Source of the DNA: Polychytrium aggregatum
Lineage: Eukaryota > Chytridiomycota > Chytridiomycetes > Polychytriales
NCBI RefSeq assembly: GCF_025602895.1
Contig: NW_026516348.1
Coordinates: forward strand, 1 to 64,000
Reading direction: 5' to 3'
Length of the DNA stretch: 64,000 nucleotides
The notes below the pieces were generated by a model that saw nothing but the letters and a program-made list of their open reading frames with translations, did no database searches and was not told where the DNA came from. The translations under genes were made by a program, and so were the position numbers. Shown here in pieces: positions 50,401 to 60,562 of this stretch (positions are counted from its first letter, which is position 1; each line of letters begins with the position of its first letter).

Positions 50401-51342
50401 ACAGAGGAACGACGTGTCCTTCTTGATCAGCCTCTTGAATTGCATGGCTGAGAGGAGAGGTGGCATGTTGGGTGAGGCCATGCCCTGCAGGACAATGTCA
50501 GGGCCAACACGGACAGTGCGGCCTTTCCAGTCGACGACTGGAGTCGGCTCGGCACGAGCAAGCCAGCTCATGCCGAGGATGGCATCGAACTTGGTGTCGA
50601 TCACTTGGAACAACAGGACAGGATGGTACTTGGGATGGAGGGCCACTCGCAGGACCACTTGGTGTGTGCACTGCTGCACACGATCGTCTGCAAGCGCCAC
50701 ACTCATCGGCGACTTCTTCTTGGTTGCATGTATGTTGAGCTCCTGGAGCAAGCGTCTGCTGACAAAGTTGCAGCTTGCTCCAGAGTCCACCATCATTCGG
50801 ACGGTGTGACCTTGGACGGTGGCAGGGAGGTACAGCAGGGACTCTTCATGGTCCTCCTGCACAGCCTCCTGCACCATGACTTGACTTGGGGGAACGGGCG
50901 ACACTTGGTCTTGGTTGGCTTCATCACGGCCACTCGGACATTTTGGATAGGGTTCGGCCATTGCGGGGGCCTGCGGCGTCAGCACGCCATTGCACACGAC
51001 GTCCACGGCTTGCGGACACATGTCGGAAGCATCCGACACACACGACTTGACAGGGGTGAGGGCACAGGCGGTCCTGTCCCTCAAGGGTTCTTGATTTTCT
51101 TTTTTGTTTTGGTTTTCAATTTTGGTTTTCTCTTCACGTTCGTGGAGAGGCAGGCGGCTTGCGCCACCATGCACCTCTCGCACGACGCACAACACTTGGT
51201 TTGTTTCTCCTTCGGGGGAGGGGGCGAGGTGAACTTCCTCTGGAGACGCGTGGACTGCATTGAGCAATCCACGGCGTTGGTCTCCTACTAGGGCTCCAGA
51301 GCCACCTAGTAGGGTCGGCCGTTTCCCGACTTCATGGGGCAC
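47410..51342 (-). CDS. pol: C2 Pol polyprotein (PR-RT-RH-IN-chromodomain)
   Basis: Intact 1310-codon polyprotein. A long hydrophilic N-terminal region precedes the protease ([20 protein letters not shown] at 186-188). Reverse transcriptase: [22 protein letters not shown] at about 515-527. RNase [15 protein letters not shown]. Integrase: H-H-C-C at about 870-915, and [19 protein letters not shown] and TDGQSERTI for D-D-E. Chromodomain near the end: [28 protein letters not shown] (about 1228-1265). It overlaps gag by 37 bases in the -1 frame. This is the reference copy for C1 and C3. Confidence 0.96.
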   Translation of the reverse strand: MPHEVGKRPTLLGGSGALVGDQRRGLLNAVHASPEEVHLAPSPEGETNQVLCVVREVHGGASRLPLHEREEKTKIENQNKKENQEPLRDRTACALTPVKSCVSDASDMCPQAVDVVCNGVLTPQAPAMAEPYPKCPSGRDEANQDQVSPVPPSQVMVQEAVQEDHEESLLYLPATVQGHTVRMMVDSGASCNFVSRRLLQELNIHATKKKSPMSVALADDRVQQCTHQVVLRVALHPKYHPVLLFQVIDTKFDAILGMSWLARAEPTPVVDWKGRTVRVGPDIVLQGMASPNMPPLLSAMQFKRLIKKDTSFLCVVREVDDTDQAGPGPPPVVTKLLDEYKDVFPDQLPQCLPPQRTVDHRIDIEPGSSPPSRPTYQLSLTEMDELKRQLDDLLAHGFIRPSQSPYGAPVLFVKKKEGDLRMCVDYRALNKQTIKNTYPLPRIDELMDRLSGAKVFSKIDLRSGYHQIRIHEDDVHKTAFRTRYGLYEFLVLPFGLTNAPATFMQLMNDVFRQELDNSVIVYLDDILVYSKDEATHEGHVARVLAKLREHKLYAKLSKCEFFKNQVPFLGHVVSGRGIEVDPAKVKSVVEWPPLACVSDVQSFLGLVNYYRRFIPDLARTAGPLTDLLRKECPFVWDHPQRQAFETLKHALTNAPVLAVFDPNTDVSVHTDASDFAVGAVLMQEGRPVAFESRKLSQHEINYPVHEKEQLAIIYALQKFRVYLHGTAKPFKIVTDHQSLRYLDTKKNLSRRQARWMEFLAEYNYEVVYQKGKLNVVPDALSRRPDYQLASLYESTVSVDNTMLDVVRDNIANDKQFGELFRKVSKLPKDDESSEYTVRDGLLLLKKDSRVCVPDIPSLKTKLLQEVHDSPLAGHFGVEKTYDRLAKVAYWPGMKRTVEKYIESCHTCKMVKSRTTREQGLLQPLPVPDRPWTSMSMDLITHLPTTKLDHDAIAVFVDRFSKMAHFVPCQTTCSAPDLALLFFKHVFKHHGLPKSIVSDRDPRFTSLFWTSLFDHLGTKLNMSTSHHQQTDGQSERTIRTLEQYLRTYASTSQDDWDIQLSHAEFAYNTAKSSTTGLSPFEALYGFQPDVPTSLTLTESTAGLPPKPSAFVKDHQVRHKMIADALTDAQQVMAKYYDRRHQDVSFEVGDLVYLDADNIKVPEAQSKKLLPKYRGPFKIAARPSPLNYLLDLPPGSKLHPVFHVSKLRRHTTRSPAQFPDADEGVPDDAPLEDDLGQYYTQEYEVERIVRHKKVADGSLRFYVKWVGYPHSGNTWQTLEDLSHAPEELSKYGKHLEEPQIKSTRRAPRRKPS

Positions 51343-52127
51343 TCCTTGGCCTGGTGTCCCGGTCGGTGACAGAAGAAGCAGGAACCATGGCGGAGGTCCT
51401 CCTGCTTCTGTCTGTCCTTGGGGGAGACAGTGGCAGCTTGCTGGAACCGGGAGCGGGGAGGGCCACGAGCCTCCATGGCGTTGACGTCAACGTCCATGGG
51501 CTCAGGCATGGGTCTTGCGGGCGGGGCCGGGCGAGGCGGACGGGCTGGGACGTGATGAGACCGATGGCCGCCTGCCAGCTGCGGGTAGAACTGGCGGCCA
51601 TGGTACTGGACGTTGTCGAGGTTCTCGGCAACGTCCATCATCACGTCCAGGGACTTGCGGGCATCAGGGTTGCTGGCGATGTACTCTCTGATCTTGGGCT
51701 TGAGGCCCTTCTGGAAGAGGTACATCGCATCAGCAGAGCCCAGCTCCTCAATCTGGGAGGAGAGGTCTTCAAACTCCTCGATGTAGCGGGTCACAGAACC
51801 ACGCTGCACGAGAGAGTATAGCTTGTCACGGGCAATGAGTTCAGCATTGGGGCTGCCGAAGCGGCGACGGAGGCGGTCCTTGAAGTCGTCAAACACACCT
51901 TCGCTCTGCTCGTCGAACCCTTGGCGGCGGTACCAACGGTACGCCTGGTCCTTTAAGCAGAGCTTGGCGGCGACGATGTGGTGGGTGGGGGCGACTTGGG
52001 CAGCATCGAGGTAGTCCTCGAGTTGCTGCAGCCAGTCCTCCACCGAGGAGGAGCGGCTCTTCCCAGTAAACACTGGGGCACGGAAGGTCTTGAGGAAGGC
52101 TTCCGGAAGTGGGCGGGGGTTGCTCAT
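51306..52127 (-). CDS. gag: C2 Gag
   Basis: 273-residue Gag. Ty3-type capsid core ([68 protein letters not shown]). Basic/proline linker with [12 protein letters not shown], then a zinc knuckle [14 protein letters not shown] (CX2CX4HX4C) near the end. ATG at 52127. Identical to C3 Gag as far as I can see. Confidence 0.95.
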   Translation of the reverse strand: MSNPRPLPEAFLKTFRAPVFTGKSRSSSVEDWLQQLEDYLDAAQVAPTHHIVAAKLCLKDQAYRWYRRQGFDEQSEGVFDDFKDRLRRRFGSPNAELIARDKLYSLVQRGSVTRYIEEFEDLSSQIEELGSADAMYLFQKGLKPKIREYIASNPDARKSLDVMMDVAENLDNVQYHGRQFYPQLAGGHRSHHVPARPPRPAPPARPMPEPMDVDVNAMEARGPPRSRFQQAATVSPKDRQKQEDLRHGSCFFCHRPGHQAKECPMKSGNGRPY

Positions 52128-52249
52128 GGCAGGGGCAGGCTCCAGGGACAGAGAGGAGAGTCGGTCGGCAAGAGAGGCGGGATCCAGCTTGAGGATCTAG
52201 AAAGAGGACAAACAGGACGAAAACAAGACGAGGATTTCCGATGCTACCA

Positions 52250-52558
52250 TGTAACGTCCACTACTGGGACGTTGGGGCAAGACGGGGAGGGAGGGGGTAC
52301 AAGACAAGACAGGACGGGGCAGAACAGGGCGGTGCTAGGCTACTCTAGCGGACGGGTGAGCTCGGGGAGCACTTACGTTTATTCACGATAAAACCGAACT
52401 CCAGACAAACGGGGGGAACGGGGGCAACCCGCAGGTATACCCTGCGGTGGCCTGCCTGCGGTGCGTGAAAACGCAAAGCGCAGCACAGGTCACGACCCAC
52501 TGCGCCGCGCAGTACGCGCAGTACGCGCAGCACAGCGTCGGAGATACCATCTCCTACA
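52250..52558 (-). repeat. C2 5' LTR
   Basis: 309 bp. The body adjoining it starts with TGGTAGCATCGG on the minus strand (52249-52238), a tRNA-type primer site. Confidence 0.96.
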
Positions 52559-52563
52559 CATGG

Positions 52564-52991
52564 TGTCGACCATGAATCTCCATTCGCTCAATCTGGACTT
52601 TTGCGAGAACCTGGTGTCCTTCATCACGCTGCCTCCGACCCCTCGTCTGAGCTACCTTTCTGCTCGCAACTCTGGCATCGCCACGCTCATGGGGATGCCA
52701 ACCATGAATCGACTCACCACTCTGGATATCACGAACACTCGCATCACCAAGCTCGACTGCGGTGGTGCGATGCCAAGGTTGCAATCCTTGTTCATGGGCA
52801 ACACCCCCGTCTTGACTTTTGAGGACGCCCCCGTCTTTGAGGACCTTCGCGTGTTGACTTTCCAGCCCGATATGCTCAACCCCATGGGTCGTCTGTCCTT
52901 TGTGAAGTTCGCCCAGTCCCATCCAGACATGTTCTACTCCTTTGCATCTGACGATCGTCACAACGACTCGGATAGCGATGAGGATTTGTGA
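52564..52991 (+). pseudogene. F-box/leucine-rich repeat protein, 3' part
   Basis: Continuation of the gene at 45726. After removal of C2 and one CATGG copy, the frame runs straight through. It holds further leucine-rich repeats (MNLHSLNLDFCENLVSFITL, LSYLSARNSGIATLMGMP, LTTLDITNTRITKLD, LQSLFMGNTPV) and an acidic C-terminus rich in Asp and Ser. Stop at 52989-52991. No promoter of its own is visible; the local ATG inside the LTR/flank could only give a repeat fragment. Confidence 0.82.
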
Positions 52992-53431
52992 TTTGTGGTG
53001 CAAATATACGCAGTGGAATGGTCTTGCGCTCGTGCAGTCTCTGTAGAGCCATATACTGGCTGGGCGAGGTGATGCGATCGAAAGGTCTTCAGGGCCATAG
53101 CAGGTCACGTGGTTGGATGGGAAGGGACAAGAGTCGTGGAAGTGCCTTGTTGAGCAGAAGCGAGTTTAGTCCACTCGATAGCGCGTGCCACCGACATGGT
53201 GGGTCCGGGAGTTCGATTCCTCGTACGTGCTCTTTCTGAAAAACACACACACACTCCACTGAACCTTTCGTCATTCAATCGACTTGGTGGTTGCCCTATG
53301 GTAACTCTGGTTCGATCCTCTCGAATGGGGATAGGCGGTTTTGCTCCGTGGTGGTTTGTATTTTGGCGTGCCACCCACCCGAAAAATTCGTTTTTGCTCG
53401 CGTTTCTGCCCGCGATCCGGCCAGGCCAGCC
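52992..53431. other. 440-bp intergenic region with tRNA-like traces
   Basis: No convincing frame on either strand. Two places resemble tRNA B boxes: GAGTTCGATTCC (53210-53221) and GGTTCGATCC (53309-53318). The first is preceded by a D-arm-like stem and by matching ends GAGCA (53153-53157) and TGCTC (53229-53233). The anticodon arm lacks T33, so no functional tRNA is called. A CCACC/GGTGG hairpin at 53189-53203 might serve as an RNA end signal for the convergent genes. Confidence 0.35.
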
Positions 53432-54238
53432 TCAGCTCGACACGACCACCACCTTTGCACCGCTATTCACAATCATCCATGCCTGCACCTGGTTATCCCA
53501 CAGGAACTGCGTCGACTCGCCTCTATATTGCAGCTGGATCGCATAGCTCTGCCCGGATGGAACGGTTCCGCCACGAACGACCGGCACGAAGCGCCCCTTG
53601 ACGACCAGAGGGGATGTGCCGGGCGACGACACCATCAAGATCTTCGTGTGGCCGTCTTGCACACCGTTCGGCAGCACGATGGATGCCGCTTGCGTCCATG
53701 AGATGTAAGTGGCCTGGACGAGCACGCTGATCTGTGTCGAGTTGTCGTTTGCCGCACTCAGCCGCTCGACGCTGATGAATACCCGGTTGCTCAGCGCTAG
53801 ATCTCCTGCCAGATCGACCGTCCCCGTCCCCGGATTGAGCTGCAGATCTCCCTGCGACTCGATTGTGTTGTTTGCGATGGTGATCTCACCCAGCTGTGTG
53901 CTCTGATCCACCGTCAGACTCGCCTGCAGCGTCAGGCTCCCTGGGTATGGATTCCCGCCAAAGGTGCCTGGGTTCCATATGAATCCCTGGTGTCCGTAGA
54001 CATCGAGGAACCACACGCCACCCGTCACCGTGATCGATGTGAACGTTCCCGGGGCCGGCAGCTGGTTGCCGATGATAAAGTTGTCTGCGGTGCCGCCCGA
54101 GATGATGATGTTGTTGAAGGTGCCGGTCTGGGCCTGTTGGCTGAGCATCTGCAGCAGCGCGGGGATGTCGATGCTGTCGGTGACGTCCTGGCCGGTGAAG
54201 CCCGTCAGGGACTTGCGACTGTAACCGCTCTTGTTCAT
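53432..54238 (-). CDS. Fibre-like repeat protein, 268 aa
   Basis: Rich in Gly, Thr, Ser and Asn, with short strand-turn repeats of the type seen in phage and virus fibres (TGTFNNIIISGGTADNFIIG, PAPGTFTSITVTGG, LTLQASLTVDQSTQLGEITI). This suggests a beta-helix or beta-prism appendage. The N-terminus carries an acidic helix (DIPALLQMLSQQAQTG). No signal peptide. Probable role: virion surface or attachment, by analogy only. It diverges from the 54324 gene across an 85-bp region with a T8 run. ATG at 54238. Confidence 0.65.
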   Translation of the reverse strand: MNKSGYSRKSLTGFTGQDVTDSIDIPALLQMLSQQAQTGTFNNIIISGGTADNFIIGNQLPAPGTFTSITVTGGVWFLDVYGHQGFIWNPGTFGGNPYPGSLTLQASLTVDQSTQLGEITIANNTIESQGDLQLNPGTGTVDLAGDLALSNRVFISVERLSAANDNSTQISVLVQATYISWTQAASIVLPNGVQDGHTKILMVSSPGTSPLVVKGRFVPVVRGGTVPSGQSYAIQLQYRGESTQFLWDNQVQAWMIVNSGAKVVVVSS

Positions 54239-54323
54239 TCTCTGCTCGCTTGCTCACTTGTTCACTGCTCACCCAGTTTTTTTTGTATGTTTCTGTTCAG
54301 CAACACATACACATATCCAGGAT

Positions 54324-55142
54324 ATGGCCGCCGTCGACCCCCATCACGATGAAGTCTATCGCTTCTTCCACGACCAGCCGATCAAGGAGTGGGATGAGAA
54401 CCAGTTGAAGCACATCATCTACCACCTCCCCACCTTCAATCGCATCAAGACTGCCATCGACCTGTTGAAGCAGGACCCTGTCAGCAACAAGACCCATGTC
54501 ATCAACTCGCTCTCCGAGCTCTTCCCAAAGTTCATTTGGTCCTCGGCCAGTGCCGACAACAATATCGATATCGTCCGATCCGTCGAGAACGATATTGTCG
54601 ACGCTCTGATCCAAAAGATCAACCCAGCCTTTGTCTCTGCTGACGTGTCCTCGATTTCCGTCTACGATGAGCAGGTCATCGATCCCTATTTCAACCGCAA
54701 CGAGCTCAAGCGCGACATGAGCATTGGACGCCAGATCGACCCTCATGCCACCTGCCCCGTCTATGCCCTGGCTCATGTGGTTTACTTGCGCACCATCGAC
54801 CGTCTCCGCGTTGGTCCGCTGACGCAATGCATTCCCGATGCTCTTGCCCGCTTCCCCGACTATGGCTACTTGATTCTCATTCTGGCTGCCCTCGTTCGCA
54901 TTGACAACAAGACATTTGGCCTGCCTCCCAACGACAAGGCGGTCGTTTGCGAGACCCTGACCAAGGCCTGGAATCTCCACATGAGCAAGACCCCCGAGAA
55001 GTTCCTCGAGGACATTCAGAAGGACATTCTGGATCCCAAGATCGCTCACAATCCAATCACTGGCGAGAAGTTTGAAACCCCCAGCAACCCCATCGCACAG
55101 ATTGTGACTCAGGTGGGCAGCGGAAACTGGAAATTTTTTTAA
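54324..55142 (+). CDS. Uncharacterised virus-like protein, 272 aa
   Basis: I do not recognise it. Start chosen at the ATG at 54324 (MAAVDPHHDEVYRFFHDQP). The open frame extends 31 codons further up through a hydrophobic stretch that overlaps the T-rich promoter, which I judge non-coding. Predicted mostly helical and soluble. It contains VYALAHVVYLRTIDRL, then YGYLILILAALVRIDNK, and ends in GSGNWKFF. Intact, with normal codon bias. Confidence 0.7.
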   Translation: MAAVDPHHDEVYRFFHDQPIKEWDENQLKHIIYHLPTFNRIKTAIDLLKQDPVSNKTHVINSLSELFPKFIWSSASADNNIDIVRSVENDIVDALIQKINPAFVSADVSSISVYDEQVIDPYFNRNELKRDMSIGRQIDPHATCPVYALAHVVYLRTIDRLRVGPLTQCIPDALARFPDYGYLILILAALVRIDNKTFGLPPNDKAVVCETLTKAWNLHMSKTPEKFLEDIQKDILDPKIAHNPITGEKFETPSNPIAQIVTQVGSGNWKFF

Positions 55143-55163
55143 TACAGCACCATTCAAACATCA

Positions 55164-55364
55164 ATGACCCCACTCTATAGCGTGCTGGTCATGTTTATGG
55201 CCATTCTTGTTTACGATCTGATGACTAAACCGAACCGCCAGTCCCTCTGGAACCGCATTAAAGATGCAGCATTCCCAAGCTGCATCCTGTGGATCCTCTT
55301 GTCTCTTACCACGAGGCAAAGTGACCCTCCCACCAACGACCTCTACGTTCCGATCGGCGCATGA
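55164..55364 (+). CDS. Tiny virus-like membrane protein, 66 aa
   Basis: Starts 21 bases after the previous stop. N-terminal transmembrane helix (LYSVLVMFMAILVYDLM), a basic loop (KPNRQSLWNRIKD), and a second hydrophobic helix (FPSCILWILLSLT), then a short polar tail. Small bitopic proteins like this are common among giant-virus membrane proteins. No family recognised. Confidence 0.6.
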   Translation: MTPLYSVLVMFMAILVYDLMTKPNRQSLWNRIKDAAFPSCILWILLSLTTRQSDPPTNDLYVPIGA

Positions 55365-55509
55365 TCCAAGACCCTACTGGTTGTCTCCCTCGCGCCACAA
55401 TCCGAGACTCGAATCGCCCCCTATATATTCTGGAGCATCCGCCGAGTGGCTACCGCATTTTTTTCTCCACGCTCGTAGAGATCCGTTTGTCCCATCCCTA
55501 CGAACAACG
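55365..55509 (+). promoter_or_regulatory. Upstream region of the capping enzyme gene
   Basis: 145 bp without a gene. Contains CTATATATTC (55420-55429), a TATA-like element about 80 bp before the ATG at 55510, and a T7 run at 55458-55464. Confidence 0.4.
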
Positions 55510-56085
55510 ATGCGCAACTCACCCCAAGGCAACCATCCAGGTAATGGCACCCAGTCCCAGTACCACCGTCGCCAGCAACCCCATCATGGCTACCAGCACC
55601 AGCAGCAGATCAGTGGGATCAAGGACGATTTCCGCAATTACATCAGCTCCTGCTACGATCACATTGCCCATGCGAAGCGCACCGGTCTCAGCATCAACTA
55701 CGAGCTCGAATTCCGCTTTGGCGATCCGCTCTGCAGAGCCCACGCCTCTGGGGAAAGCGATCATCGCGTTGAGACCGGTGTGCGTCGGCACATCTTCCTC
55801 CGGGCCCAGGAACGTCTGGCCGATTACTTCCATCGGACCGACGTTTTTAACGATCGCTACACCAAGAACCACCTGCGCTATCGGTTCGCCGTCTGCGGCG
55901 ACGAGTACTTGCCGCTCGTCGTGATCCACAAGCGCCAGGTTTCCTTCAAGTTGATCCACGGGCTCGCCGTCAAGGCAGTACTCTCCGACGAGCAAGTCGT
56001 CAACAACGCCCCCTTCCCGATCCAAGCCAACCAGATCGATTTCACCCGCGACAAGGTCGTCCACACCTACCTCCTCGGCGGAAAC
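55510..56085 (+). pseudogene. mRNA capping enzyme, N-terminal part (RNA triphosphatase), cut by C3
   Basis: Begins with a His/Gln-rich tail (RRQQPHHGYQHQQQ), then the beta-strand ExE motif of a metal-dependent tunnel RNA triphosphatase (YELEFRFG, about residues 65-72). Next come HRVETGVRRHIFLRAQERL and basic strands (LRYRFAVCGDEYLPLVVIHK). The frame ends at GGN, where C3 inserted after 56085. The rest of the triphosphatase, with the second acidic strand, resumes at 60877. In giant viruses this domain removes the 5' gamma-phosphate as the first capping step. Confidence 0.82.
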
Positions 56086-56394
56086 TGTAGGAGATGGTAT
56101 CTCCGACGCTGTGCTGCGCGTACTGCGCGTACTGCGCGGCGCAGTGGGTCGTGACCTGTGCTGCGCTTTGCGTTTTCACGCACCGCAGGCAGGCCACCGC
56201 AGGGTATACCTGCGGGTTGCCCCCGTTCCCCCCGTTTGTCTGGAGTTCGGTTTTATCGTGAATAAACGTAAGTGCTCCCCGAGCTCACCCGTCCGCTAGA
56301 GTAGCCTAGCACCGCCCTGTTCTGCCCCGTCCTGTCTTGTCTTGTACCCCCTCCCTCCCCGTCTTGCCCCAACGTCCCAGTAGTGGACGTTACA
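56086..56394 (+). repeat. C3 5' LTR
   Basis: 309 bp, TGTAGGAG...GTTACA, followed at once by the primer site TGGTAGCATCGG at 56395. Confidence 0.96.
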
Positions 56395-56406
56395 TGGTAG
56401 CATCGG
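56395..56406 (+). other. Family C primer-binding site, tRNA type
   Basis: TGGTAGCATCGG starts exactly at the LTR end. TGG pairs with the CCA end of a tRNA. TGGTAGC also equals the complement of the initiator-methionine tRNA 3' end in budding yeast, but the next bases differ. Confidence 0.6.
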
Positions 56407-56516
56407 AAATCCTCGTCTTGTTTTCGTCCTGTTTGTCCTCTTTCTAGATCCTCAAGCTGGATCCCGCCTCTCTTGCCGACCGACTCTCCTCTCTGTCCCT
56501 GGAGCCTGCCCCTGCC

Positions 56517-57338
56517 ATGAGCAACCCCCGCCCACTTCCGGAAGCCTTCCTCAAGACCTTCCGTGCCCCAGTGTTTACTGGGAAGAGCCGCTCCTCCTCG
56601 GTGGAGGACTGGCTGCAGCAACTCGAGGACTACCTCGATGCTGCCCAAGTCGCCCCCACCCACCACATCGTCGCCGCCAAGCTCTGCTTAAAGGACCAGG
56701 CGTACCGTTGGTACCGCCGCCAAGGGTTCGACGAGCAGAGCGAAGGTGTGTTTGACGACTTCAAGGACCGCCTCCGTCGCCGCTTCGGCAGCCCCAATGC
56801 TGAACTCATTGCCCGTGACAAGCTATACTCTCTCGTGCAGCGTGGTTCTGTGACCCGCTACATCGAGGAGTTTGAAGACCTCTCCTCCCAGATTGAGGAG
56901 CTGGGCTCTGCTGATGCGATGTACCTCTTCCAGAAGGGCCTCAAGCCCAAGATCAGAGAGTACATCGCCAGCAACCCTGATGCCCGCAAGTCCCTGGACG
57001 TGATGATGGACGTTGCCGAGAACCTCGACAACGTCCAGTACCATGGCCGCCAGTTCTACCCGCAGCTGGCAGGCGGCCATCGGTCTCATCACGTCCCAGC
57101 CCGTCCGCCTCGCCCGGCCCCGCCCGCAAGACCCATGCCTGAGCCCATGGACGTTGACGTCAACGCCATGGAGGCTCGTGGCCCTCCCCGCTCCCGGTTC
57201 CAGCAAGCTGCCACTGTCTCCCCCAAGGACAGACAGAAGCAGGAGGACCTCCGCCATGGTTCCTGCTTCTTCTGTCACCGACCGGGACACCAGGCCAAGG
57301 AGTGCCCCATGAAGTCGGGAAACGGCCGACCCTACTAG
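56517..57338 (+). CDS. gag: C3 Gag
   Basis: 273-residue Gag with the same capsid core and [14 protein letters not shown] knuckle as C2. Intact and in good start context (GCCATGAGC). Pol overlaps in the -1 frame by 37 bases. Confidence 0.95.
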   Translation: MSNPRPLPEAFLKTFRAPVFTGKSRSSSVEDWLQQLEDYLDAAQVAPTHHIVAAKLCLKDQAYRWYRRQGFDEQSEGVFDDFKDRLRRRFGSPNAELIARDKLYSLVQRGSVTRYIEEFEDLSSQIEELGSADAMYLFQKGLKPKIREYIASNPDARKSLDVMMDVAENLDNVQYHGRQFYPQLAGGHRSHHVPARPPRPAPPARPMPEPMDVDVNAMEARGPPRSRFQQAATVSPKDRQKQEDLRHGSCFFCHRPGHQAKECPMKSGNGRPY

Positions 57339-60300
57339 GTGGCTCTGGAGCCCTAGTAGGAGACCAACGCCGTGGATTGCTCAATGCAGTCCACGCGTCT
57401 CCAGAGGAAGTTCACCTCGCCCCCTCCCCCGAAGGAGAAACAAACCAAGTGTTGTGCGTCGTGCGAGAGGTGCATGGTGGCGCAAGCCGCCTGCCTCTCC
57501 ACGAACGTGAAGAGAAAACCAAAATTGAAAACCAAAACAAAAAAGAAAATCAAGAACCCTTGAGGGACAGGACCGCCTGTGCCCTCACCCCTGTCAAGTC
57601 GTGTGTGTCGGATGCTTCCGACATGTGTCCGCAAGCCGTGGACGTCGTGTGCAATGGCGTGCTGACGCCGCAGGCCCCCGCAATGGCCGAACCCTATCCA
57701 AAATGTCCGAGTGGCCGTGATGAAGCCAACCAAGACCAAGTGTCGCCCGTTCCCCCAAGTCAAGTCATGGTGCAGGAGGCTGTGCAGGAGGACCATGAAG
57801 AGTCCCTGCTGTACCTCCCTGCCACCGTCCAAGGTCACACCGTCCGAATGATGGTGGACTCTGGAGCAAGCTGCAACTTTGTCAGCAGACGCTTGCTCCA
57901 GGAGCTCAACATACATGCAACCAAGAAGAAGTCGCCGATGAGTGTGGCGCTTGCAGACGATCGTGTGCAGCAGTGCACACACCAAGTGGTCCTGCGAGTG
58001 GCCCTCCATCCCAAGTACCATCCTGTCCTGTTGTTCCAAGTGATCGACACCAAGTTCGATGCCATCCTCGGCATGAGCTGGCTTGCTCGTGCCGAGCCGA
58101 CTCCAGTCGTCGACTGGAAAGGCCGCACTGTCCGTGTTGGCCCTGACATTGTCCTGCAGGGCATGGCCTCACCCAACATGCCACCTCTCCTCTCAGCCAT
58201 GCAATTCAAGAGGCTGATCAAGAAGGACACGTCGTTCCTCTGTGTCGTGCGTGAGGTCGACGACACCGACCAAGCCGGTCCCGGTCCCCCGCCTGTGGTG
58301 ACCAAGCTGCTCGACGAGTACAAGGACGTATTCCCCGACCAGTTGCCACAATGCCTGCCACCCCAACGCACCGTCGATCATCGCATCGACATCGAACCAG
58401 GCTCGTCGCCTCCGTCAAGACCGACGTACCAACTGTCGCTGACGGAGATGGACGAACTCAAGCGCCAGTTGGATGACCTCCTCGCCCATGGGTTCATCCG
58501 CCCGAGCCAGTCACCGTATGGTGCACCAGTGCTCTTTGTCAAGAAGAAAGAAGGTGATCTCAGGATGTGCGTCGACTATCGCGCACTAAACAAACAGACC
58601 ATCAAGAACACCTACCCGTTGCCCAGGATCGACGAGTTGATGGATCGTCTGAGTGGAGCAAAGGTCTTTAGCAAGATAGACCTCCGCTCAGGCTACCATC
58701 AGATCCGCATCCACGAGGATGATGTCCACAAGACCGCCTTCAGGACTCGCTACGGACTGTACGAGTTCCTAGTGCTGCCGTTCGGATTGACGAACGCACC
58801 TGCCACGTTCATGCAGCTGATGAACGATGTGTTCCGCCAAGAGCTCGACAACTCTGTCATCGTGTACCTGGATGATATCCTTGTGTACAGCAAGGATGAA
58901 GCGACCCATGAAGGTCATGTCGCCCGCGTGCTGGCCAAGCTACGCGAGCACAAGTTGTATGCCAAACTGTCCAAGTGTGAGTTCTTCAAGAATCAAGTCC
59001 CGTTCCTGGGACACGTTGTCTCAGGAAGAGGAATCGAAGTCGACCCCGCCAAGGTCAAGTCTGTGGTCGAGTGGCCGCCGCTCGCATGCGTCTCTGACGT
59101 GCAGTCGTTTCTCGGTCTCGTCAACTACTACCGCCGATTCATCCCCGATCTGGCGCGCACTGCCGGTCCACTCACAGACCTACTCCGCAAAGAGTGCCCC
59201 TTCGTGTGGGACCACCCACAACGCCAAGCGTTCGAGACCCTCAAGCACGCCTTGACGAACGCTCCTGTCCTCGCTGTGTTCGACCCGAACACGGATGTCT
59301 CCGTGCACACCGACGCCTCCGACTTTGCGGTGGGAGCTGTTTTGATGCAGGAGGGAAGGCCCGTTGCCTTCGAGTCGCGCAAACTGTCCCAACACGAGAT
59401 CAACTATCCCGTGCACGAGAAGGAGCAGCTTGCGATCATCTACGCGCTGCAGAAGTTCCGAGTGTACCTCCACGGTACCGCCAAGCCCTTCAAGATTGTG
59501 ACGGACCACCAGTCACTGCGTTACCTCGACACCAAGAAGAACCTGAGCCGACGCCAAGCGCGATGGATGGAGTTCCTCGCCGAGTACAACTACGAGGTTG
59601 TATACCAGAAAGGCAAACTCAATGTGGTGCCTGACGCACTGTCCCGACGCCCCGACTACCAATTGGCGTCACTGTACGAGTCGACTGTCAGTGTCGACAA
59701 CACGATGCTGGATGTTGTCCGAGACAACATCGCCAACGACAAACAGTTCGGAGAACTGTTCCGAAAGGTGTCTAAGCTCCCCAAGGACGACGAATCATCC
59801 GAGTACACAGTGCGTGATGGCCTGCTCCTCCTGAAGAAGGACAGCCGTGTCTGTGTGCCGGACATTCCGTCGTTGAAGACCAAGTTGCTCCAAGAGGTCC
59901 ACGACTCGCCCCTCGCTGGACACTTTGGAGTCGAGAAGACATACGACCGACTGGCCAAAGTCGCATACTGGCCTGGAATGAAGCGCACCGTCGAGAAGTA
60001 CATCGAGTCCTGCCATACCTGCAAGATGGTCAAGTCACGCACGACCCGAGAGCAAGGATTGCTGCAACCCCTGCCTGTTCCCGACCGCCCCTGGACCAGC
60101 ATGTCCATGGATCTCATCACGCATCTACCGACGACCAAGTTGGACCACGATGCAATCGCTGTCTTTGTCGACAGGTTCAGCAAGATGGCACACTTTGTGC
60201 CGTGCCAGACGACATGCTCCGCGCCTGACCTTGCACTGCTGTTCTTCAAGCATGTGTTCAAGCACCACGGCCTCCCAAAGTCCATCGTCAGTGATCGAGA

Positions 60301-60553
60301 CCCCCGATTCACCTCCTTGTTTTGGACAAGTCTGTTCGACCATCTCGGCACCAAGCTGAACATGTCAACCTCGCACCACCAACAAACGGATGGACAGTCC
60401 GAGCGGACGATCCGCACCCTCGAGCAATACCTGAGGACATACGCCTCGACCAGCCAAGACGACTGGGACATACAGCTGAGTAAATACGGTAAACACCTCG
60501 AGGAGCCCCAAATAAAGAGCACACGCAGGGCTCCTCGCAGGAAGCCTTCTTAA
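57302..60553 (+). CDS. pol: C3 Pol lacking integrase C-terminus and chromodomain
   Basis: 1083-codon frame. Protease, YLDD reverse transcriptase, RNase H, integrase zinc motif and the D-D-E residues are present. After DDWDIQLS it jumps in frame to [12 protein letters not shown], the last residues of the full protein. The 227 missing residues are the integrase end region and the chromodomain. The junction AGCTGAGT (60474-60481) is an 8-bp microhomology present at both deletion borders in C2. Reverse transcription could work, but targeting and probably strand transfer should fail. Confidence 0.93.
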   Translation: MPHEVGKRPTLLGGSGALVGDQRRGLLNAVHASPEEVHLAPSPEGETNQVLCVVREVHGGASRLPLHEREEKTKIENQNKKENQEPLRDRTACALTPVKSCVSDASDMCPQAVDVVCNGVLTPQAPAMAEPYPKCPSGRDEANQDQVSPVPPSQVMVQEAVQEDHEESLLYLPATVQGHTVRMMVDSGASCNFVSRRLLQELNIHATKKKSPMSVALADDRVQQCTHQVVLRVALHPKYHPVLLFQVIDTKFDAILGMSWLARAEPTPVVDWKGRTVRVGPDIVLQGMASPNMPPLLSAMQFKRLIKKDTSFLCVVREVDDTDQAGPGPPPVVTKLLDEYKDVFPDQLPQCLPPQRTVDHRIDIEPGSSPPSRPTYQLSLTEMDELKRQLDDLLAHGFIRPSQSPYGAPVLFVKKKEGDLRMCVDYRALNKQTIKNTYPLPRIDELMDRLSGAKVFSKIDLRSGYHQIRIHEDDVHKTAFRTRYGLYEFLVLPFGLTNAPATFMQLMNDVFRQELDNSVIVYLDDILVYSKDEATHEGHVARVLAKLREHKLYAKLSKCEFFKNQVPFLGHVVSGRGIEVDPAKVKSVVEWPPLACVSDVQSFLGLVNYYRRFIPDLARTAGPLTDLLRKECPFVWDHPQRQAFETLKHALTNAPVLAVFDPNTDVSVHTDASDFAVGAVLMQEGRPVAFESRKLSQHEINYPVHEKEQLAIIYALQKFRVYLHGTAKPFKIVTDHQSLRYLDTKKNLSRRQARWMEFLAEYNYEVVYQKGKLNVVPDALSRRPDYQLASLYESTVSVDNTMLDVVRDNIANDKQFGELFRKVSKLPKDDESSEYTVRDGLLLLKKDSRVCVPDIPSLKTKLLQEVHDSPLAGHFGVEKTYDRLAKVAYWPGMKRTVEKYIESCHTCKMVKSRTTREQGLLQPLPVPDRPWTSMSMDLITHLPTTKLDHDAIAVFVDRFSKMAHFVPCQTTCSAPDLALLFFKHVFKHHGLPKSIVSDRDPRFTSLFWTSLFDHLGTKLNMSTSHHQQTDGQSERTIRTLEQYLRTYASTSQDDWDIQLSKYGKHLEEPQIKSTRRAPRRKPS

Positions 60554-60562
60554 GTGTGGGAG

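Larger units (their letters stand above)
47092..52558 (-). mobile_element. C2: intact family C chromovirus
   Basis: 5467 bp, two 309-bp LTRs that look identical, and a perfect CATGG duplication (47087-47091 and 52559-52563). Complete gag and pol. Together with C3 (plus strand) it forms a large inverted repeat around 52559-56085. Confidence 0.96.

Noticed and set aside
52461-52563. Start of the 3' F-box/LRR half within the LTR
   Set aside because: The upstream codons are family C LTR sequence repeated elsewhere; the true start is at 45726.
53153-53233. Possible functional tRNA gene
   Set aside because: Matching ends and a B-box-like motif are present, but the anticodon loop lacks T33, the T stem mispairs and no T-run terminator follows.
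54231-54323. Longer N-terminus for the 54324 gene
   Set aside because: The added residues translate a T-rich promoter-like stretch; the ATG at 54324 gives a normal start.
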